Of a stretch of DNA of 64,000 bases, positions 1 through 8,047 are shown in pieces; within the stretch, counting starts at the first letter, position 1, and the number at the start of each line of letters is the position of its first letter. The notes beneath the pieces are model-generated. The model worked only from the letters and a program-made list of their open reading frames with translations. It was not told where the DNA came from and made no database searches. The translations under genes were made by a program, and so were the position numbers. Source of the stretch: an uncultured Prevotellaceae bacterium (GTDB taxonomy: Bacteria; Bacteroidota; Bacteroidia; Bacteroidales; Bacteroidaceae); NCBI GenBank assembly GCA_900316985.1, contig ONFE01000029.1:1-64000 (forward strand), read 5' to 3'.

Positions 1-198
1 AACTAACAAAGGTAATATCACCAATTCACCTACGCTACCCCAGATACTCATCTGCTTGATCCAAGACACATGACCTTTCATCGCCTCTTTCAACAGACGT
101 CGGCTGACAATCTCCTGCTGCTCCATGCGGTTCTTAAACTCTACTACCTGACTGCGCAGTTCTTCCAGTTCCTGCAAATTGTTATTCTGAGTCTCCAT
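1..198 (-). CDS. partial hypothetical protein downstream of sigma factor
   Basis: The frame runs off the left edge, so only the N-terminal 66 residues are visible. They begin METQNNNLQELEELRSQVVE, an amphipathic, probably coiled-coil stretch. Basic residues follow (SRRLLKEAMKGHVSWIKQ), and then a hydrophobic run begins (LVILPLLV), which suggests a membrane segment at the cut. The gene starts 15 nt after the sigma factor stop and is read in the same direction, so the two are probably cotranscribed. ECF sigma genes are often followed by a membrane protein that modulates them, and that is the inferred role. No named family was recognised. Confidence 0.6.
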   Translation of the reverse strand, partial: METQNNNLQELEELRSQVVEFKNRMEQQEIVSRRLLKEAMKGHVSWIKQMSIWGSVGELVILPLLV

Positions 199-213
199 AA
201 TTCCTGTTGTTAT

Positions 214-699
214 TTAATCGTTTGACATATTTTTTAATTCCTCCTTGATGCGATAGAGGCGCACCGATACGTTCTTCACCGTGATGCCCATGATGGCCGC
301 AATCTCCTCGTAGCTCATATTCTCCAGCCAGAGCAGGATGATGGCACGGTCGTATTGTCCCAGCTTTGCAATGCGCTGACGCAGCATGTCCATCTGTCGC
401 GAGTTCTGGTTGGTCTCCGTCTCTTCGTAGGGGTTGATGTCCATCGTTAACGGTACCGTCTTGTGTCGTCGCTTCTTATGGTCGAGCGAGATACACACGT
501 TCAGGCTGACGCGGTAAATCCAGGAGCGCACGTCGCTACGGCCCTCAAACGAAGGCAGACTCTTCCAAAGGTTGATAAGCACCTCCTGGAACAGATCGGC
601 CACCTCGTCCTGGTCGTTGGAGAACATGTAGCACACGGTGTAAATCGTGCCTCGATGTTCTCTTACCAATCTTTCAAATTCACTTTCTAAATCTTTCAT
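214..699 (-). CDS. RNA polymerase sigma factor, sigma-70 ECF subfamily
   Basis: An alternative sigma factor of about 161 residues. Region 2 is near the N-terminus (VCYMFSNDQDEVADLFQEVL, then WKSLPSFEGRSDVRSWIYRV, the usual ECF -10 recognition area). Region 4 is at the C-terminus (YEEIAAIMGITVKNVSVRLY, a helix-turn-helix). The frame also permits a GTG at 738 or an ATG at 723, but the start at 699 (MKDLESEF) gives the usual ECF N-terminus. It probably heads a two-gene operon with the truncated gene at the window edge. The regulon cannot be told from the sequence. Confidence 0.9.
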   Translation of the reverse strand: MKDLESEFERLVREHRGTIYTVCYMFSNDQDEVADLFQEVLINLWKSLPSFEGRSDVRSWIYRVSLNVCISLDHKKRRHKTVPLTMDINPYEETETNQNSRQMDMLRQRIAKLGQYDRAIILLWLENMSYEEIAAIMGITVKNVSVRLYRIKEELKNMSND

Positions 700-779
700 C
701 TTTTTTGTTGAATAAATCAGCATTTGATAATAAGTCACACCAAGGGGGCAAAAAACTACAGAGTCTGACGTTTTTTTTG

Positions 780-810
780 CAAAATTAGCAATTTTCTTTT
801 CAAAGACAAA
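780..810 (-). promoter_or_regulatory. promoter for the ECF sigma gene
   Basis: On the minus strand, TTTG (807-810) is followed after 19 bp by TAATTTTG (780-787), matching the Bacteroidota housekeeping promoter. Transcription would begin near 773. Confidence 0.6.
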
Positions 811-919
811 GAATCAAAGGGGGCGGGCACTTAATTTTGGCATCAGCATGGAGGCGGACTTTTCACTAAACTCTTGTGGACGTGTATGGTTGTTGTTATG
901 TTTACTAGGATTTTTAGCA

Positions 920-1289
920 TTTAAGGGTGCAAGGGTGTCAGATCGCCGATAAACACAGGGCTTGCACCCTCCTGAGAAGGGTGTCAAGGGTGACAGGAGG
1001 GTGTCAGACAAAGTAAATTAGTTTGTTCTTCAAAACATCATCGGAAGCAATCCATTTAAAGCCTGGAAGCGAGACAAAGTAAATTAGTTTGTTGTCGGGC
1101 TGATAATCCTTTGCAAAACCAATGCTGATTCCCACCCATTGATTTCTGGCTGTAAACAAATAACTCCCTCCCTTTTCAGGGAGGGTCGGGGTGGGTCTCC
1201 TATGTCACCCTCCTGTCACCCTTGACACCCTATAAAACAGGGTGCAAGCCCAGTGTTTATCGGCGTTCTGACACCCTTGCACCCTTAAA
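920..1289. mobile_element. long-terminal-inverted-repeat element, copy A (MITE-like)
   Basis: A 370-bp element bounded by TTTAAGGGTGCAAGGGTG and its inverse. The two arms are about 87 bp each and nearly perfect complements. The core contains GACAAAGTAAATTAGTTTGT twice (near 1010 and 1074) and a CTCCCTCCC/GGGAGGG palindrome (1164-1200). A second copy with the same core lies at 45375-45818. No transposase is encoded. It fits a non-autonomous mobile element or a long-hairpin RNA/DNA element. The rest of the 739-1402 gap holds the sigma promoter, AT-rich DNA and the kinase promoter, and no gene. Confidence 0.75.
1164..1200. repeat. GC-rich palindromic repeat (CTCCCTCCC...GGGAGGG)
   Basis: A short palindrome followed by GGGGTGGGTC. 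The same motif recurs at 35408, 38269, 38386, 43388, 45462 and 45694, with looser versions at 20430 and 35865. Here it sits inside the long-inverted-repeat element. Confidence 0.7.
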
Positions 1290-1337
1290 CAAGAAAATTT
1301 CTTTGTATAAGAATGTGGATTTCTCAGAAATAATGAC

Positions 1338-1345
1338 TATATTTG
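1338..1345 (+). promoter_or_regulatory. -7 element (TATATTTG) before first kinase
   Basis: A TAnnTTTG match about 57 bp before the kinase start. No convincing TTTG lies at -33, so only the -7 box is called. Confidence 0.4.
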
Positions 1346-1364
1346 TCGGCAAATTGCAGCAAGA

Positions 1365-1394
1365 CCTGAAACCTGAAACTTGAAACCTGAAACC
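1365..1394. repeat. heptanucleotide tandem array (CYTGAAA)n
   Basis: Four 7-bp units (CCTGAAA/CTTGAAA) between the promoter and the start codon at 1403, so they would lie in the 5' untranslated region of the kinase mRNA. Confidence 0.8.
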
Positions 1395-1402
1395 TTCATA
1401 TT

Positions 1403-2017
1403 ATGCACATCGCTGTAGCAGGAAATATAGGAAGCGGGAAATCCACACTCACACGGATGCTGGCCAAACATTACGGATGGGAGGCCAGATTCGAGGCGGT
1501 GGATTACAACCCGTATCTGGAGGACTATTATAAGGATATTCCGAGATGGTCGTTCCCGATGGAGGTGTATTTCCTGAAGGAACGGTTCAAGGATTTGCTT
1601 GACATCAACAAGGCCGACCATACAGTCATCCAGGACCGTACGATTTTCGAGGGCGTGTATGTGTTCGGAGCCACGAACAAAGCGATGGGCAACCTGAGCG
1701 AGCGTGACTTCGATACCTATATGGAACTCTTCGAGCAGATGATGCAAATCGTGCGTCTGCCTGACTTGATGATCTACCTGAGGGCTTCCGTGCCCCATCT
1801 CATCGCCAACATCCAGAAGCGTGGCCGCGACTATGAGCAGACCATGCAACTGGACTATTTGGAGAACCTGAACACCCGTTACGAGGACTTTATATTTAAT
1901 AGGTATAAAGGACGCGTGCTGGTCATTGAAAAGGACCAAACCGACTTCGAGCACAACGCCAAGGAGTTCGGTAGCATCGTGGACCGCATCGATGCCCAAC
2001 TATTCGGACTGTTCTGA
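1403..2017 (+). CDS. deoxynucleoside kinase (deoxyadenosine/deoxyguanosine kinase type)
   Basis: Phosphorylates deoxyribonucleosides at the 5' position for salvage of DNA precursors in the cytoplasm. The P-loop GNIGSGKS is at residues 7-14, a QDRT motif is near residues 77-80 (the ERS/DRT base and catalytic region of the dNK family), and the arginine-rich lid KRGRDYEQ is near residue 139. The length of 204 residues is typical. The next gene is a clear paralogue with the same N-terminus. By analogy with paired lactic-acid-bacterial kinases, the two may divide purine substrates or form a heterodimer. Which one takes which base cannot be seen. Confidence 0.88.
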   Translation: MHIAVAGNIGSGKSTLTRMLAKHYGWEARFEAVDYNPYLEDYYKDIPRWSFPMEVYFLKERFKDLLDINKADHTVIQDRTIFEGVYVFGATNKAMGNLSERDFDTYMELFEQMMQIVRLPDLMIYLRASVPHLIANIQKRGRDYEQTMQLDYLENLNTRYEDFIFNRYKGRVLVIEKDQTDFEHNAKEFGSIVDRIDAQLFGLF

Positions 2018-2018
2018 A

Positions 2019-2046
2019 AGTGAAGAGTGAAGAGTGAAGAGTGAAG
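2019..2046. repeat. heptanucleotide tandem array (AGTGAAG)4
   Basis: Four perfect AGTGAAG units begin two bases after the stop codon of the first kinase. They lie in the spacer between the two kinase genes. Confidence 0.85.
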
Positions 2047-2070
2047 AATTTGCTACCGCGCGAGCTTGTT

Positions 2071-2119
2071 CTGAAACTTGAAACTTGAAACCTGAAACTT
2101 GAAACCTGAAACCTGAAAC
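2071..2119. repeat. heptanucleotide tandem array (YTGAAAC)7
   Basis: Seven 7-bp units, CTGAAAC or TTGAAAC, ending 16 bp before the second kinase start. This is the longest such array in the window and belongs to the same sequence family as those at 1365 and 36536. Confidence 0.85.
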
Positions 2120-2135
2120 TTAAAAATATTATCCC

Positions 2136-2756
2136 ATGCACATCGCAATAGCAGGAAATATCGGAAGCGGCAAGACCACCCTGACCAAGATGCTTGCCAA
2201 ACGGTACGGCTGGACTCCAAGGTTCGAGCCTGTAGACAACAATCCTTATCTGAGCGATTTCTATGCCGACATGACGCGCTGGTCATTCAACCTTCAGATC
2301 TACTTCCTGAACAAACGTTTTAAGGAGGTGGTGGAGATATCAAAAAGTGAGGATACGATTATCCAGGACCGCACCATCTTTGAAGATGCCAAAATATTCG
2401 CCCCTAACCTGCACGATCAGGGAATGATGAGCGACCGCGACTTCGCCAATTATGCAGATCTCTTCGACCTGATGATTTCACTGGTGAAACTGCCCGACCT
2501 GATGATCTACATCCGCAGCAGCATCCCGAATCTCGTGAATCAGATTCAGAAACGAGGCCGTGACTATGAGCAGACCATCCGCCTTGACTATCTGAAAGGA
2601 CTCAACGACCGCTATGAAGAATGGATTGAGGGATACAAGGGACACCTGATCATTATCGACGGGGATACATGCAAGTTTGGCGAGAATCCGCAGGACTTTC
2701 AGAAAGTCACAGATCAGATTGACGCCAAACTCTACGGATTATTCCCGATGGAATAA
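2136..2756 (+). CDS. deoxynucleoside kinase, second paralogue
   Basis: A 206-residue paralogue of the upstream kinase with P-loop GNIGSGKT, QDRTIFED and the lid motif KRGRDYEQ. The best-conserved stretches between the two are the P-loop, the DRT motif and the lid. Differences cluster in the middle (residues 80-110), which in this family helps shape the substrate site, so the two probably differ in nucleoside preference. The 118-bp spacer between them contains two heptanucleotide arrays. Confidence 0.88.
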   Translation: MHIAIAGNIGSGKTTLTKMLAKRYGWTPRFEPVDNNPYLSDFYADMTRWSFNLQIYFLNKRFKEVVEISKSEDTIIQDRTIFEDAKIFAPNLHDQGMMSDRDFANYADLFDLMISLVKLPDLMIYIRSSIPNLVNQIQKRGRDYEQTIRLDYLKGLNDRYEEWIEGYKGHLIIIDGDTCKFGENPQDFQKVTDQIDAKLYGLFPME

Positions 2757-2758
2757 AT

Positions 2759-2786
2759 GGTTTCAGGTTTCAAGTTTCAGGTTTCT
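2759..2786. repeat. heptanucleotide tandem array (GGTTTCA)n
   Basis: Four units (GGTTTCA, GGTTTCA, AGTTTCA, GGTTTCT) directly after the second kinase stop. It is the inverse-orientation version of the GAAACCT family. Less regular ATAACG units follow at 2791-2818. Confidence 0.8.
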
Positions 2787-2827
2787 GGTCGTTATAACGC
2801 CATCACGATATAACGCGAAACTAAAAC

Positions 2828-3829
2828 TTATTTACGATCGTCCACATTGTCGCCCTCGGTGGGTGACATGGACTCCTCGAAATCGGTGATATTATTCTTC
2901 ACGAGGATGTTATACCACGTGAACAGTTTCTTGATATCACTATCGTGTACACGGTCACGGTCAAAATCGGGAAGTATCTGTGCGAAATAATCGCGCAGTT
3001 CCTTGCTGGAAGCCTTCTTAAAGTTGAAGGACACTTCCTTGCCCTCTTCTTTATCACGAATGCTGGCCAGGATGTTCATCAGAGGTACATCCTCAGCATC
3101 GGTGTACATGGCAATATCTGCCAGCGAAGTCACACGGTCTGTGGCAAATGCGGGCATACGCTTGTGAGTTTCGTCCAAAGCCTCAACAATGAGGTTCATC
3201 TTACCTCTTGAAACAAGTTTATAGAGGCCTGGTTTTCCTGCAATGGAAAGAATTGTCTGTTGCATTTTCTTTTTGTTGTTTATTTGTTGAATAATAGTAT
3301 CTATTTGTTGGCCGATGTCGCTTTGTCCATCGTTTACAATCTCATAATCACTCCGGCGAAGCACTTCTTCCTGAGGGAACTGTTTGGCTAGCCATTCAAG
3401 TGCTCTCTCCCGGGAAAGGCCGTCGCGACTCATCACTCGCTGAATGCGCACTTCTTCCGGAGCCGTCACACAGATGACACAATCAACCAAGTGGTCAAAA
3501 CCACTCTCAAAGAGTATGGCACATTCCATCCAGTCATAGCCTGACGACTTGAAATCCTCGGCAACTGCAGGATGCACAATACTGTTTACGGCCTTTTGGT
3601 TCTCATCGGAAGCCAGGAGGAATGCAGCCATAACCGGTTTCACCAACTGCCCGTCGTGGTAGACTTCAGCACCCACGAGTTCCTTCAGTTTTTCCTGAAG
3701 CACAGCGGAAGAGCGCATCAACCGCTTGGCTGCCGCATCACAGTCATAGACGCGGATACCCCGTTCGGCAAGTTGACGGCACACAAAACTTTTGCCACTG
3801 CCGATACCACCTGTGACGGCTATCTTCAT
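2828..3829 (-). CDS. coaE: dephospho-CoA kinase fused in frame to a DUF5606-like domain
   Basis: Residues 1-188 are dephospho-CoA kinase, the last step of coenzyme A synthesis: P-loop GGIGSGKS at 7-14, the DCD motif (YDCDAAAKRLM) and the lid region. Residues 189-333 (MQQTILSIAGKPGLYKLVSR onward) match the small conserved Bacteroidota protein I know as DUF5606, of unknown function, usually a separate gene just after coaE. Here no stop codon separates the two; the linker is lysine-rich (NNKKKM). The internal ATG at 3265 could still start the second protein independently. The gene overlaps ybbR by 4 nt and is the last gene of the nusB operon. Confidence 0.85.
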   Translation of the reverse strand: MKIAVTGGIGSGKSFVCRQLAERGIRVYDCDAAAKRLMRSSAVLQEKLKELVGAEVYHDGQLVKPVMAAFLLASDENQKAVNSIVHPAVAEDFKSSGYDWMECAILFESGFDHLVDCVICVTAPEEVRIQRVMSRDGLSRERALEWLAKQFPQEEVLRRSDYEIVNDGQSDIGQQIDTIIQQINNKKKMQQTILSIAGKPGLYKLVSRGKMNLIVEALDETHKRMPAFATDRVTSLADIAMYTDAEDVPLMNILASIRDKEEGKEVSFNFKKASSKELRDYFAQILPDFDRDRVHDSDIKKLFTWYNILVKNNITDFEESMSPTEGDNVDDRK

Positions 3830-4806
3830 TGAGTCTCTATCAGATAATCCACCTCTGAAATTTCTAGGTGGGGATTACGTACGCCCTGAGGCGTCCCAAC
3901 TATTGAGAGCGAACATTTCTCTGAGGGATGAGCCTCAATATCCTGATAGTCGGCTTCCACCCGGAACTGACTGGCGGAGATATTGCGTACATTTCCGACA
4001 CCCGTCACGAAAAGCACCTTTACACGCGAAGGGAAGGTGCGTAACGTCTTTCCCGCCGGCATATTAACGGCTGTGATGGGAACCTCCACATTAGCCTCTG
4101 TCAGGATATCGGGATAGATGGTCACCTTTACCTCCGAAGGCACGAACTTCGCGCCGGGAATCTTCTTCAAGTCCACAGTCTTGACAACGGTGTCTGTCAG
4201 ATTGCTGATGATCATATTCTCCGTAAAGGCATAATGAATGCTGTCGAGCAGTGACTTTCGGGCATAGACATCTACCCGCTCAGGAGAAAAGACAATCTTG
4301 GAGACATAGTGACTCTGTCCGGTCACAATCTTTCCGTTCAGCCGCAAAGGAACCGTCTTGCTCTTGCCGCGAGTATAATAGAAGACCAAACGGTCGGGCT
4401 TCATCCCAATGATTCGCGAAGACTTGTACATTTGCTGATAAATCAGCTTCTGCAACTCGCTGGTGCTCACGGTCCCTTTTTCGTCTTTTTGGGCGTAATG
4501 GCGATAGTCGATGGATATTGGTTTGGAGGTTAAGTTGTATTTATAGGCCAAGAGAATATAGCCCTTGTCACGGACAGCAACTTTTATCGTGTCGTCCACT
4601 TCACTGGTTACCACTACATCCTTGGGCACATTCACCAATCGCAGAGGGACGGAAAATTCACGCTCATAAGTCTCTGTCATCGTTATCACGAGCCAGAAGA
4701 GGCCGCTGACGATGAGAAAGAACAAAAAAATCAGAAACTCCTTGTTCACGATGGAGGACAAGAAGTTCCTGACTATGCTGAATATGCGTACCCCGCGTCT
4801 GCCCAT
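3826..4806 (-). CDS. YbbR-like domain protein (CdaR-type)
   Basis: A 326-residue protein with one N-terminal membrane helix (FLIFLFFLIVSGLFWLVITM, about residues 28-47). The rest is a long exported, beta-rich part with repeated YbbR-type units (motifs such as VPLRLVNVPKDVVV and VEVPITAVNMPAGK). In other phyla YbbR/CdaR regulates the c-di-AMP cyclase. Its role in Bacteroidota is not established, but the position between yajC and coaE is familiar from this phylum. The start is 1 nt from the yajC stop and the end overlaps coaE by 4 nt, so translation is probably coupled. Confidence 0.8.
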   Translation of the reverse strand: MGRRGVRIFSIVRNFLSSIVNKEFLIFLFFLIVSGLFWLVITMTETYEREFSVPLRLVNVPKDVVVTSEVDDTIKVAVRDKGYILLAYKYNLTSKPISIDYRHYAQKDEKGTVSTSELQKLIYQQMYKSSRIIGMKPDRLVFYYTRGKSKTVPLRLNGKIVTGQSHYVSKIVFSPERVDVYARKSLLDSIHYAFTENMIISNLTDTVVKTVDLKKIPGAKFVPSEVKVTIYPDILTEANVEVPITAVNMPAGKTLRTFPSRVKVLFVTGVGNVRNISASQFRVEADYQDIEAHPSEKCSLSIVGTPQGVRNPHLEISEVDYLIETQ

Positions 4807-5136
4807 TTATTTAGCCTGTGCCTGCTGCATGCCGGAGGCATCAGCAAAGACATAACCACGATCTACGGTAATAATCACACCACGGGCAATCTCCACCTCG
4901 ATGGTGTTGTCCTGCATGTTGATGCGCTTCACGGTTCCATAAATACCACCACCGGTAATTACTTTTGTTCCTTCAGTCAGCGAGTTCTGGAAATTGCGGA
5001 TTTCCTTCTGCTTTTTCTGCTGAGGATGAATCATAAAAAACCACATGATGGCGAAGATAGCCACCATCATAATCAGGAAACTCATGCCTCCGCCACCACC
5101 TTGTGCGGCCTGGGCTGCTAAGAATAATGTTGTCAT
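4807..5136 (-). CDS. yajC: preprotein translocase subunit YajC
   Basis: A 109-residue protein with a single membrane helix (MSFLIMMVAIFAIMWFFMIH) followed at once by the YajC signature HPQQKKQKE and then a small cytoplasmic barrel (GTKVITGGGIYGTVKRI). YajC associates with SecDF and the Sec translocon. It lies 32 nt after nusB and abuts ybbR in one operon. Confidence 0.92.
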   Translation of the reverse strand: MTTLFLAAQAAQGGGGGMSFLIMMVAIFAIMWFFMIHPQQKKQKEIRNFQNSLTEGTKVITGGGIYGTVKRINMQDNTIEVEIARGVIITVDRGYVFADASGMQQAQAK

Positions 5137-5168
5137 TGTCTATCTAACTTAATTCTAAATCTAAATAA

Positions 5169-6125
5169 TTAATGATGCTCAAAGCGCGTATGACGTTCAG
5201 GCACCGGTTTCAGCATCTTACCCGTCCCATTGAGATAGCGGGCAATGGCATCAAGCATACCGTTGATATAGCCGGCACTCTTGGGCGTGCTATACAGTTT
5301 TGCCAGTTCCACATACTCGTTGATGGTTACAGAAACGGGAATACCCGGGAAGGTAAGCATCTCGGCAATGGCTATCTGCATGATTACCACATCCATATAG
5401 GCCAGGCGCGAAAAGTCCCAGTTACGCGAAGTCTCGCTCATATAGCGCTGATACTGGTCACCATTGAGGATGGTTGCACGGAAAAGTTTCTGTGCGAACT
5501 CCTTGTCTTCGATATCCTTGTATTCAGGAAGCAGCTCCTGGTTTTTCTGGTTTCTGGGATCAAAGCGCTTGATGGTCTTCACCACGAAGGTGTCAACAGT
5601 CTCCTTATCGTCGTTCCAATAGAGTGATTTCTCTTCAAGCAGGGCATCAAGGTCGCCATTGTCCATAATGAGAACCTTGTAGATCTTGCGCCACAACTCA
5701 CGGTCGGCATCATAGGAATCCTCCTCGGAAGCCATGTAATCCTGATAAATCTGGCTCTGTTCAATCTGATCAAGCAATTTACGTACAAACTCTATGTCAT
5801 CCTCCCAAGTCTGTTTCTGAGCTTCTATAAAGTCGCAGAGTTGCTTATTCTCTTCCAACTGGAGGGCAAATTTATTATCAGCAAACTTGGAAGACGGCAT
5901 CTCACCACCCTCACGCTTTACGCGGGCGGTTACCACCTCCACACGGTGACGGGCCTCGCGCGTCACAGCAACAATAAGGGCCAGGAGATAATTATACAAG
6001 TCGTATGCCTTGGAGAGGCTGAAAAGCAACTCCTTTTCGGCATTGTCCATATTCCGATTTCCGTTTTGATAGTATGCGTAGGTTAACTGGACAATCTTTA
6101 TTCGAATCAGTTCTCTATTAATCAT
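5169..6125 (-). CDS. nusB: transcription antitermination factor NusB (long Bacteroidota form)
   Basis: A 318-residue NusB. The RNA- and S10-binding NusB fold is the C-terminal half (DWDFSRLAYMDVVIMQIAIA, then PVSVTINEYVELAKLYSTPK). The N-terminal 150 residues are an extension absent from the roughly 140-residue E. coli protein but usual in this phylum. NusB takes part in rRNA antitermination. It is the first gene of nusB-yajC-ybbR-coaE and has its own promoter. Confidence 0.88.
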   Translation of the reverse strand: MINRELIRIKIVQLTYAYYQNGNRNMDNAEKELLFSLSKAYDLYNYLLALIVAVTREARHRVEVVTARVKREGGEMPSSKFADNKFALQLEENKQLCDFIEAQKQTWEDDIEFVRKLLDQIEQSQIYQDYMASEEDSYDADRELWRKIYKVLIMDNGDLDALLEEKSLYWNDDKETVDTFVVKTIKRFDPRNQKNQELLPEYKDIEDKEFAQKLFRATILNGDQYQRYMSETSRNWDFSRLAYMDVVIMQIAIAEMLTFPGIPVSVTINEYVELAKLYSTPKSAGYINGMLDAIARYLNGTGKMLKPVPERHTRFEHH

Positions 6126-6166
6126 CTAATTTGTGTTTTTATACATTCGCTAATCTATTAACGATG

Positions 6167-6198
6167 CAAAATTACATAAAATATGTATATCACGCAAG
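6167..6198 (-). promoter_or_regulatory. promoter for nusB operon
   Basis: Minus-strand CTTG (6195-6198), 20 bp, then TAATTTTG (6167-6174). The predicted leader is about 35 nt. Confidence 0.55.
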
Positions 6199-6258
6199 AA
6201 AAAACCTTATATTTTTCATTTTTTTATTCTTTTATTTTTTTATTCGTTCAAAATGTAC

Positions 6259-6266
6259 TACCTTTG
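6259..6266 (+). promoter_or_regulatory. -7 element (TACCTTTG) for the L25 gene
   Basis: A perfect TAnnTTTG about 92 bp before the L25 start. The expected leader of about 85 nt contains two small hairpins (GCTTTT/AAAAGC and CACT/AGTG), so it may be regulated as ribosomal-protein leaders often are. The -33 position is a T-rich run without TTTG. Confidence 0.5.
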
Positions 6267-6357
6267 CACCGCTTTTCCAAAAGCACTCAAAAAGTGTGAT
6301 GGTAAATTAAGCAAGCGGTTTAAATCATTTAACAACTTAATTTTAGAGTAACACATT

Positions 6358-6969
6358 ATGTTAGAGATTAATGTTTCAGGTCAGAAGAGAAGCGACCTTG
6401 GCAAGAAGGCTTCCAAATTAGTACGTAAAGAAGGACTTATCCCCTGCAACCTCTATGGTGAGAAGCGTGGTGAGAACGGTCTGCCCGAGGCAGTGGCTTT
6501 CACATGCCCCATGTCTGAACTCCGCAAGTTGGTCTATACTCCCAACATCTACATGGTGAACATCAACCTCGACGGTGAGGTGAAGAATGCCATCATCAAG
6601 GAGTTGCAGTTCCATCCCACAACCGACGCTCTGCTTCACGTTGACTTCTATGAGGTGAACGAGGAGAAGCCTATCGTGATGGGTGTTCCCGTGAAGCTCA
6701 ATGGTCTGGCGCAGGGTGTTCGCGACGGTGGTCGTCTGAGCCTCATCGTCCGCAAGGTGAACGTTCGTGCTAAGTACACAGATATTCCTGAAGTACTGGA
6801 TATCGACGTGACCAACCTGACCATCGGCAAGAGCATCAAGGTAGGTGATCTGCAGTTCGAGGGTCTGGAGATGGTAACCAGCAAGGAAGTTGTGGTTTGC
6901 ACCATCAAGGCTACCCGTAAGTCCAACGCTGCCGCTCAGGCTAGTGAGAATGAGGAGGCTGCTGAGTAA
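6358..6969 (+). CDS. rplY: 50S ribosomal protein L25/general stress protein Ctc
   Basis: A 203-residue Ctc-type L25, which binds 5S rRNA. The N-terminal L25 domain starts [20 protein letters not shown]. The C-terminal TL5 beta domain includes [20 protein letters not shown] and ends in an acidic, low-complexity tail (SENEEAAE). The next gene, pth, begins 34 nt later in the same direction; ctc-pth is a common pairing. Confidence 0.93.
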   Translation: MLEINVSGQKRSDLGKKASKLVRKEGLIPCNLYGEKRGENGLPEAVAFTCPMSELRKLVYTPNIYMVNINLDGEVKNAIIKELQFHPTTDALLHVDFYEVNEEKPIVMGVPVKLNGLAQGVRDGGRLSLIVRKVNVRAKYTDIPEVLDIDVTNLTIGKSIKVGDLQFEGLEMVTSKEVVVCTIKATRKSNAAAQASENEEAAE

Positions 6970-7003
6970 TCTGCTCCGCTTCTTCAAAAAGACAGAAATT
7001 CAG

Positions 7004-7597
7004 ATGGACAAATATCTGATTGTGGGCTTGGGGAACCCCGGTGCTGAATACGAGGGCACCCGCCACAACACAGGTTTTATGGTATTGGACGCCCTTGCTA
7101 AGGCGTCCAATATTGTTTTCGAAGACAAACGATATGGTTTTGTGGCCGAAACGACATTGAGAGGCCGCAAGATGATTCTGCTGAAGCCCACCACGTTTAT
7201 GAACCTGAGCGGAAACGCCGTGCGCTATTGGATGCAGAAAGAGAACATCGACCAGAAACGTCTGCTGGTGGTCGTCGACGAGCTGGCACTGCCTTTGGGA
7301 ACTTTCCGTCTGAAAGCCAACGGTTCTAACGGCGGCCATAACGGCTTGGGGCATATCCAACAGCTCATCGGACAACAGTATGCCCGCCTGCGTATGGGTA
7401 TCGGCAATGAGTTCAGACAAGGCGGACAGATTGACTGGGTGTTGGGAAAATACAGTGACGAAGAGAAACAAATCCTTCAGCCTGCTATTGACACAGCCGT
7501 TGAGGTCATCAAGAGTTTTGTACTGGCAGGCATCGACATTACGATGAATCAGTACAACAATAAAGGCAAAAAGGCAAAAGAACAAGCACATGACTGA
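7004..7597 (+). CDS. pth: peptidyl-tRNA hydrolase
   Basis: Releases peptides from prematurely dropped peptidyl-tRNA. The 197-residue protein starts [13 protein letters not shown]. The frame is open further upstream inside rplY, but 7004 is the family start. Visible active-site elements are GTRHNTGF (catalytic His21), FMNLSGNAV, and [10 protein letters not shown] 10-bp inverted repeat (ATTGGACGCC...GGCGTCCAAT, 7084-7111) lies within codons for the conserved LDALAKAS and is probably incidental. It overlaps the next gene by 8 nt. Confidence 0.93.
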   Translation: MDKYLIVGLGNPGAEYEGTRHNTGFMVLDALAKASNIVFEDKRYGFVAETTLRGRKMILLKPTTFMNLSGNAVRYWMQKENIDQKRLLVVVDELALPLGTFRLKANGSNGGHNGLGHIQQLIGQQYARLRMGIGNEFRQGGQIDWVLGKYSDEEKQILQPAIDTAVEVIKSFVLAGIDITMNQYNNKGKKAKEQAHD

Positions 7598-8027
7598 AAC
7601 CGCGAGAATAGACAAATGGCTATGGGCTGCACGTATCTTCAAGACACGCAGCATTGCCGCAGATGCCTGTAAAAACGGGCGCGTAGTGGTGAACAATGCC
7701 AATGTGAAGCCCTCCCGTCCGCTGAAGGTGGGCGAAGTGGTTCATGTGCGTAAACCGCCCATCACCTACTCTTTCCGCGTTCTGAAATGCATCGAACAGC
7801 GTGTGGGTGCCAAGCTCGTTCCTGAGATTTACGAGAATGTCACCGACCCAAAGCAGTACGAACTCCTGGAAATGAGCCGCATCAGCGGATTCATCGACCG
7901 TCAGCGTGGCACAGGCCGTCCTACCAAAAAGGACCGTCGCGCCATGGATGCTTTCACAGACCCAGCCATCTTCGGTTTTGGAATGGACGAAGATGACGAT
8001 GACGAGTTCAATTTCGGCGAAGATTAA
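7590..8027 (+). CDS. S4-domain RNA-binding protein (Hsp15/HslR-like)
   Basis: A 145-residue protein with an N-terminal S4 RNA-binding domain ([20 protein letters not shown], then KNGRVVVNN). It ends in a basic stretch and a very acidic tail ([15 protein letters not shown]). E. coli Hsp15 rescues stalled 50S subunits that carry peptidyl-tRNA, which fits the overlap with pth (8 nt) in a translation-quality operon. The acidic tail is not in E. coli Hsp15. Confidence 0.85.
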   Translation: MTETARIDKWLWAARIFKTRSIAADACKNGRVVVNNANVKPSRPLKVGEVVHVRKPPITYSFRVLKCIEQRVGAKLVPEIYENVTDPKQYELLEMSRISGFIDRQRGTGRPTKKDRRAMDAFTDPAIFGFGMDEDDDDEFNFGED

Positions 8028-8047
8028 CACTCTAGAGCAAAAAAATA

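Noticed and set aside
814..1011. 65-codon open frame on the minus strand at the edge of element copy A
   Set aside because: It runs through the arm of the inverted repeat and shows no protein-like pattern.
1007..1204. Core of the inverted-repeat element as a coding remnant (RNQWVGISIGFAKDYQPDNK...)
   Set aside because: It is open in both copies, but most differences between copies change the residue, so there is no sign of purifying selection; the frame is also closed by a stop at the palindromic repeat in copy B.
7084..7111. 10-bp inverted repeat inside pth as a regulatory hairpin
   Set aside because: It lies in codons for a conserved stretch of Pth and is not near an operon border.
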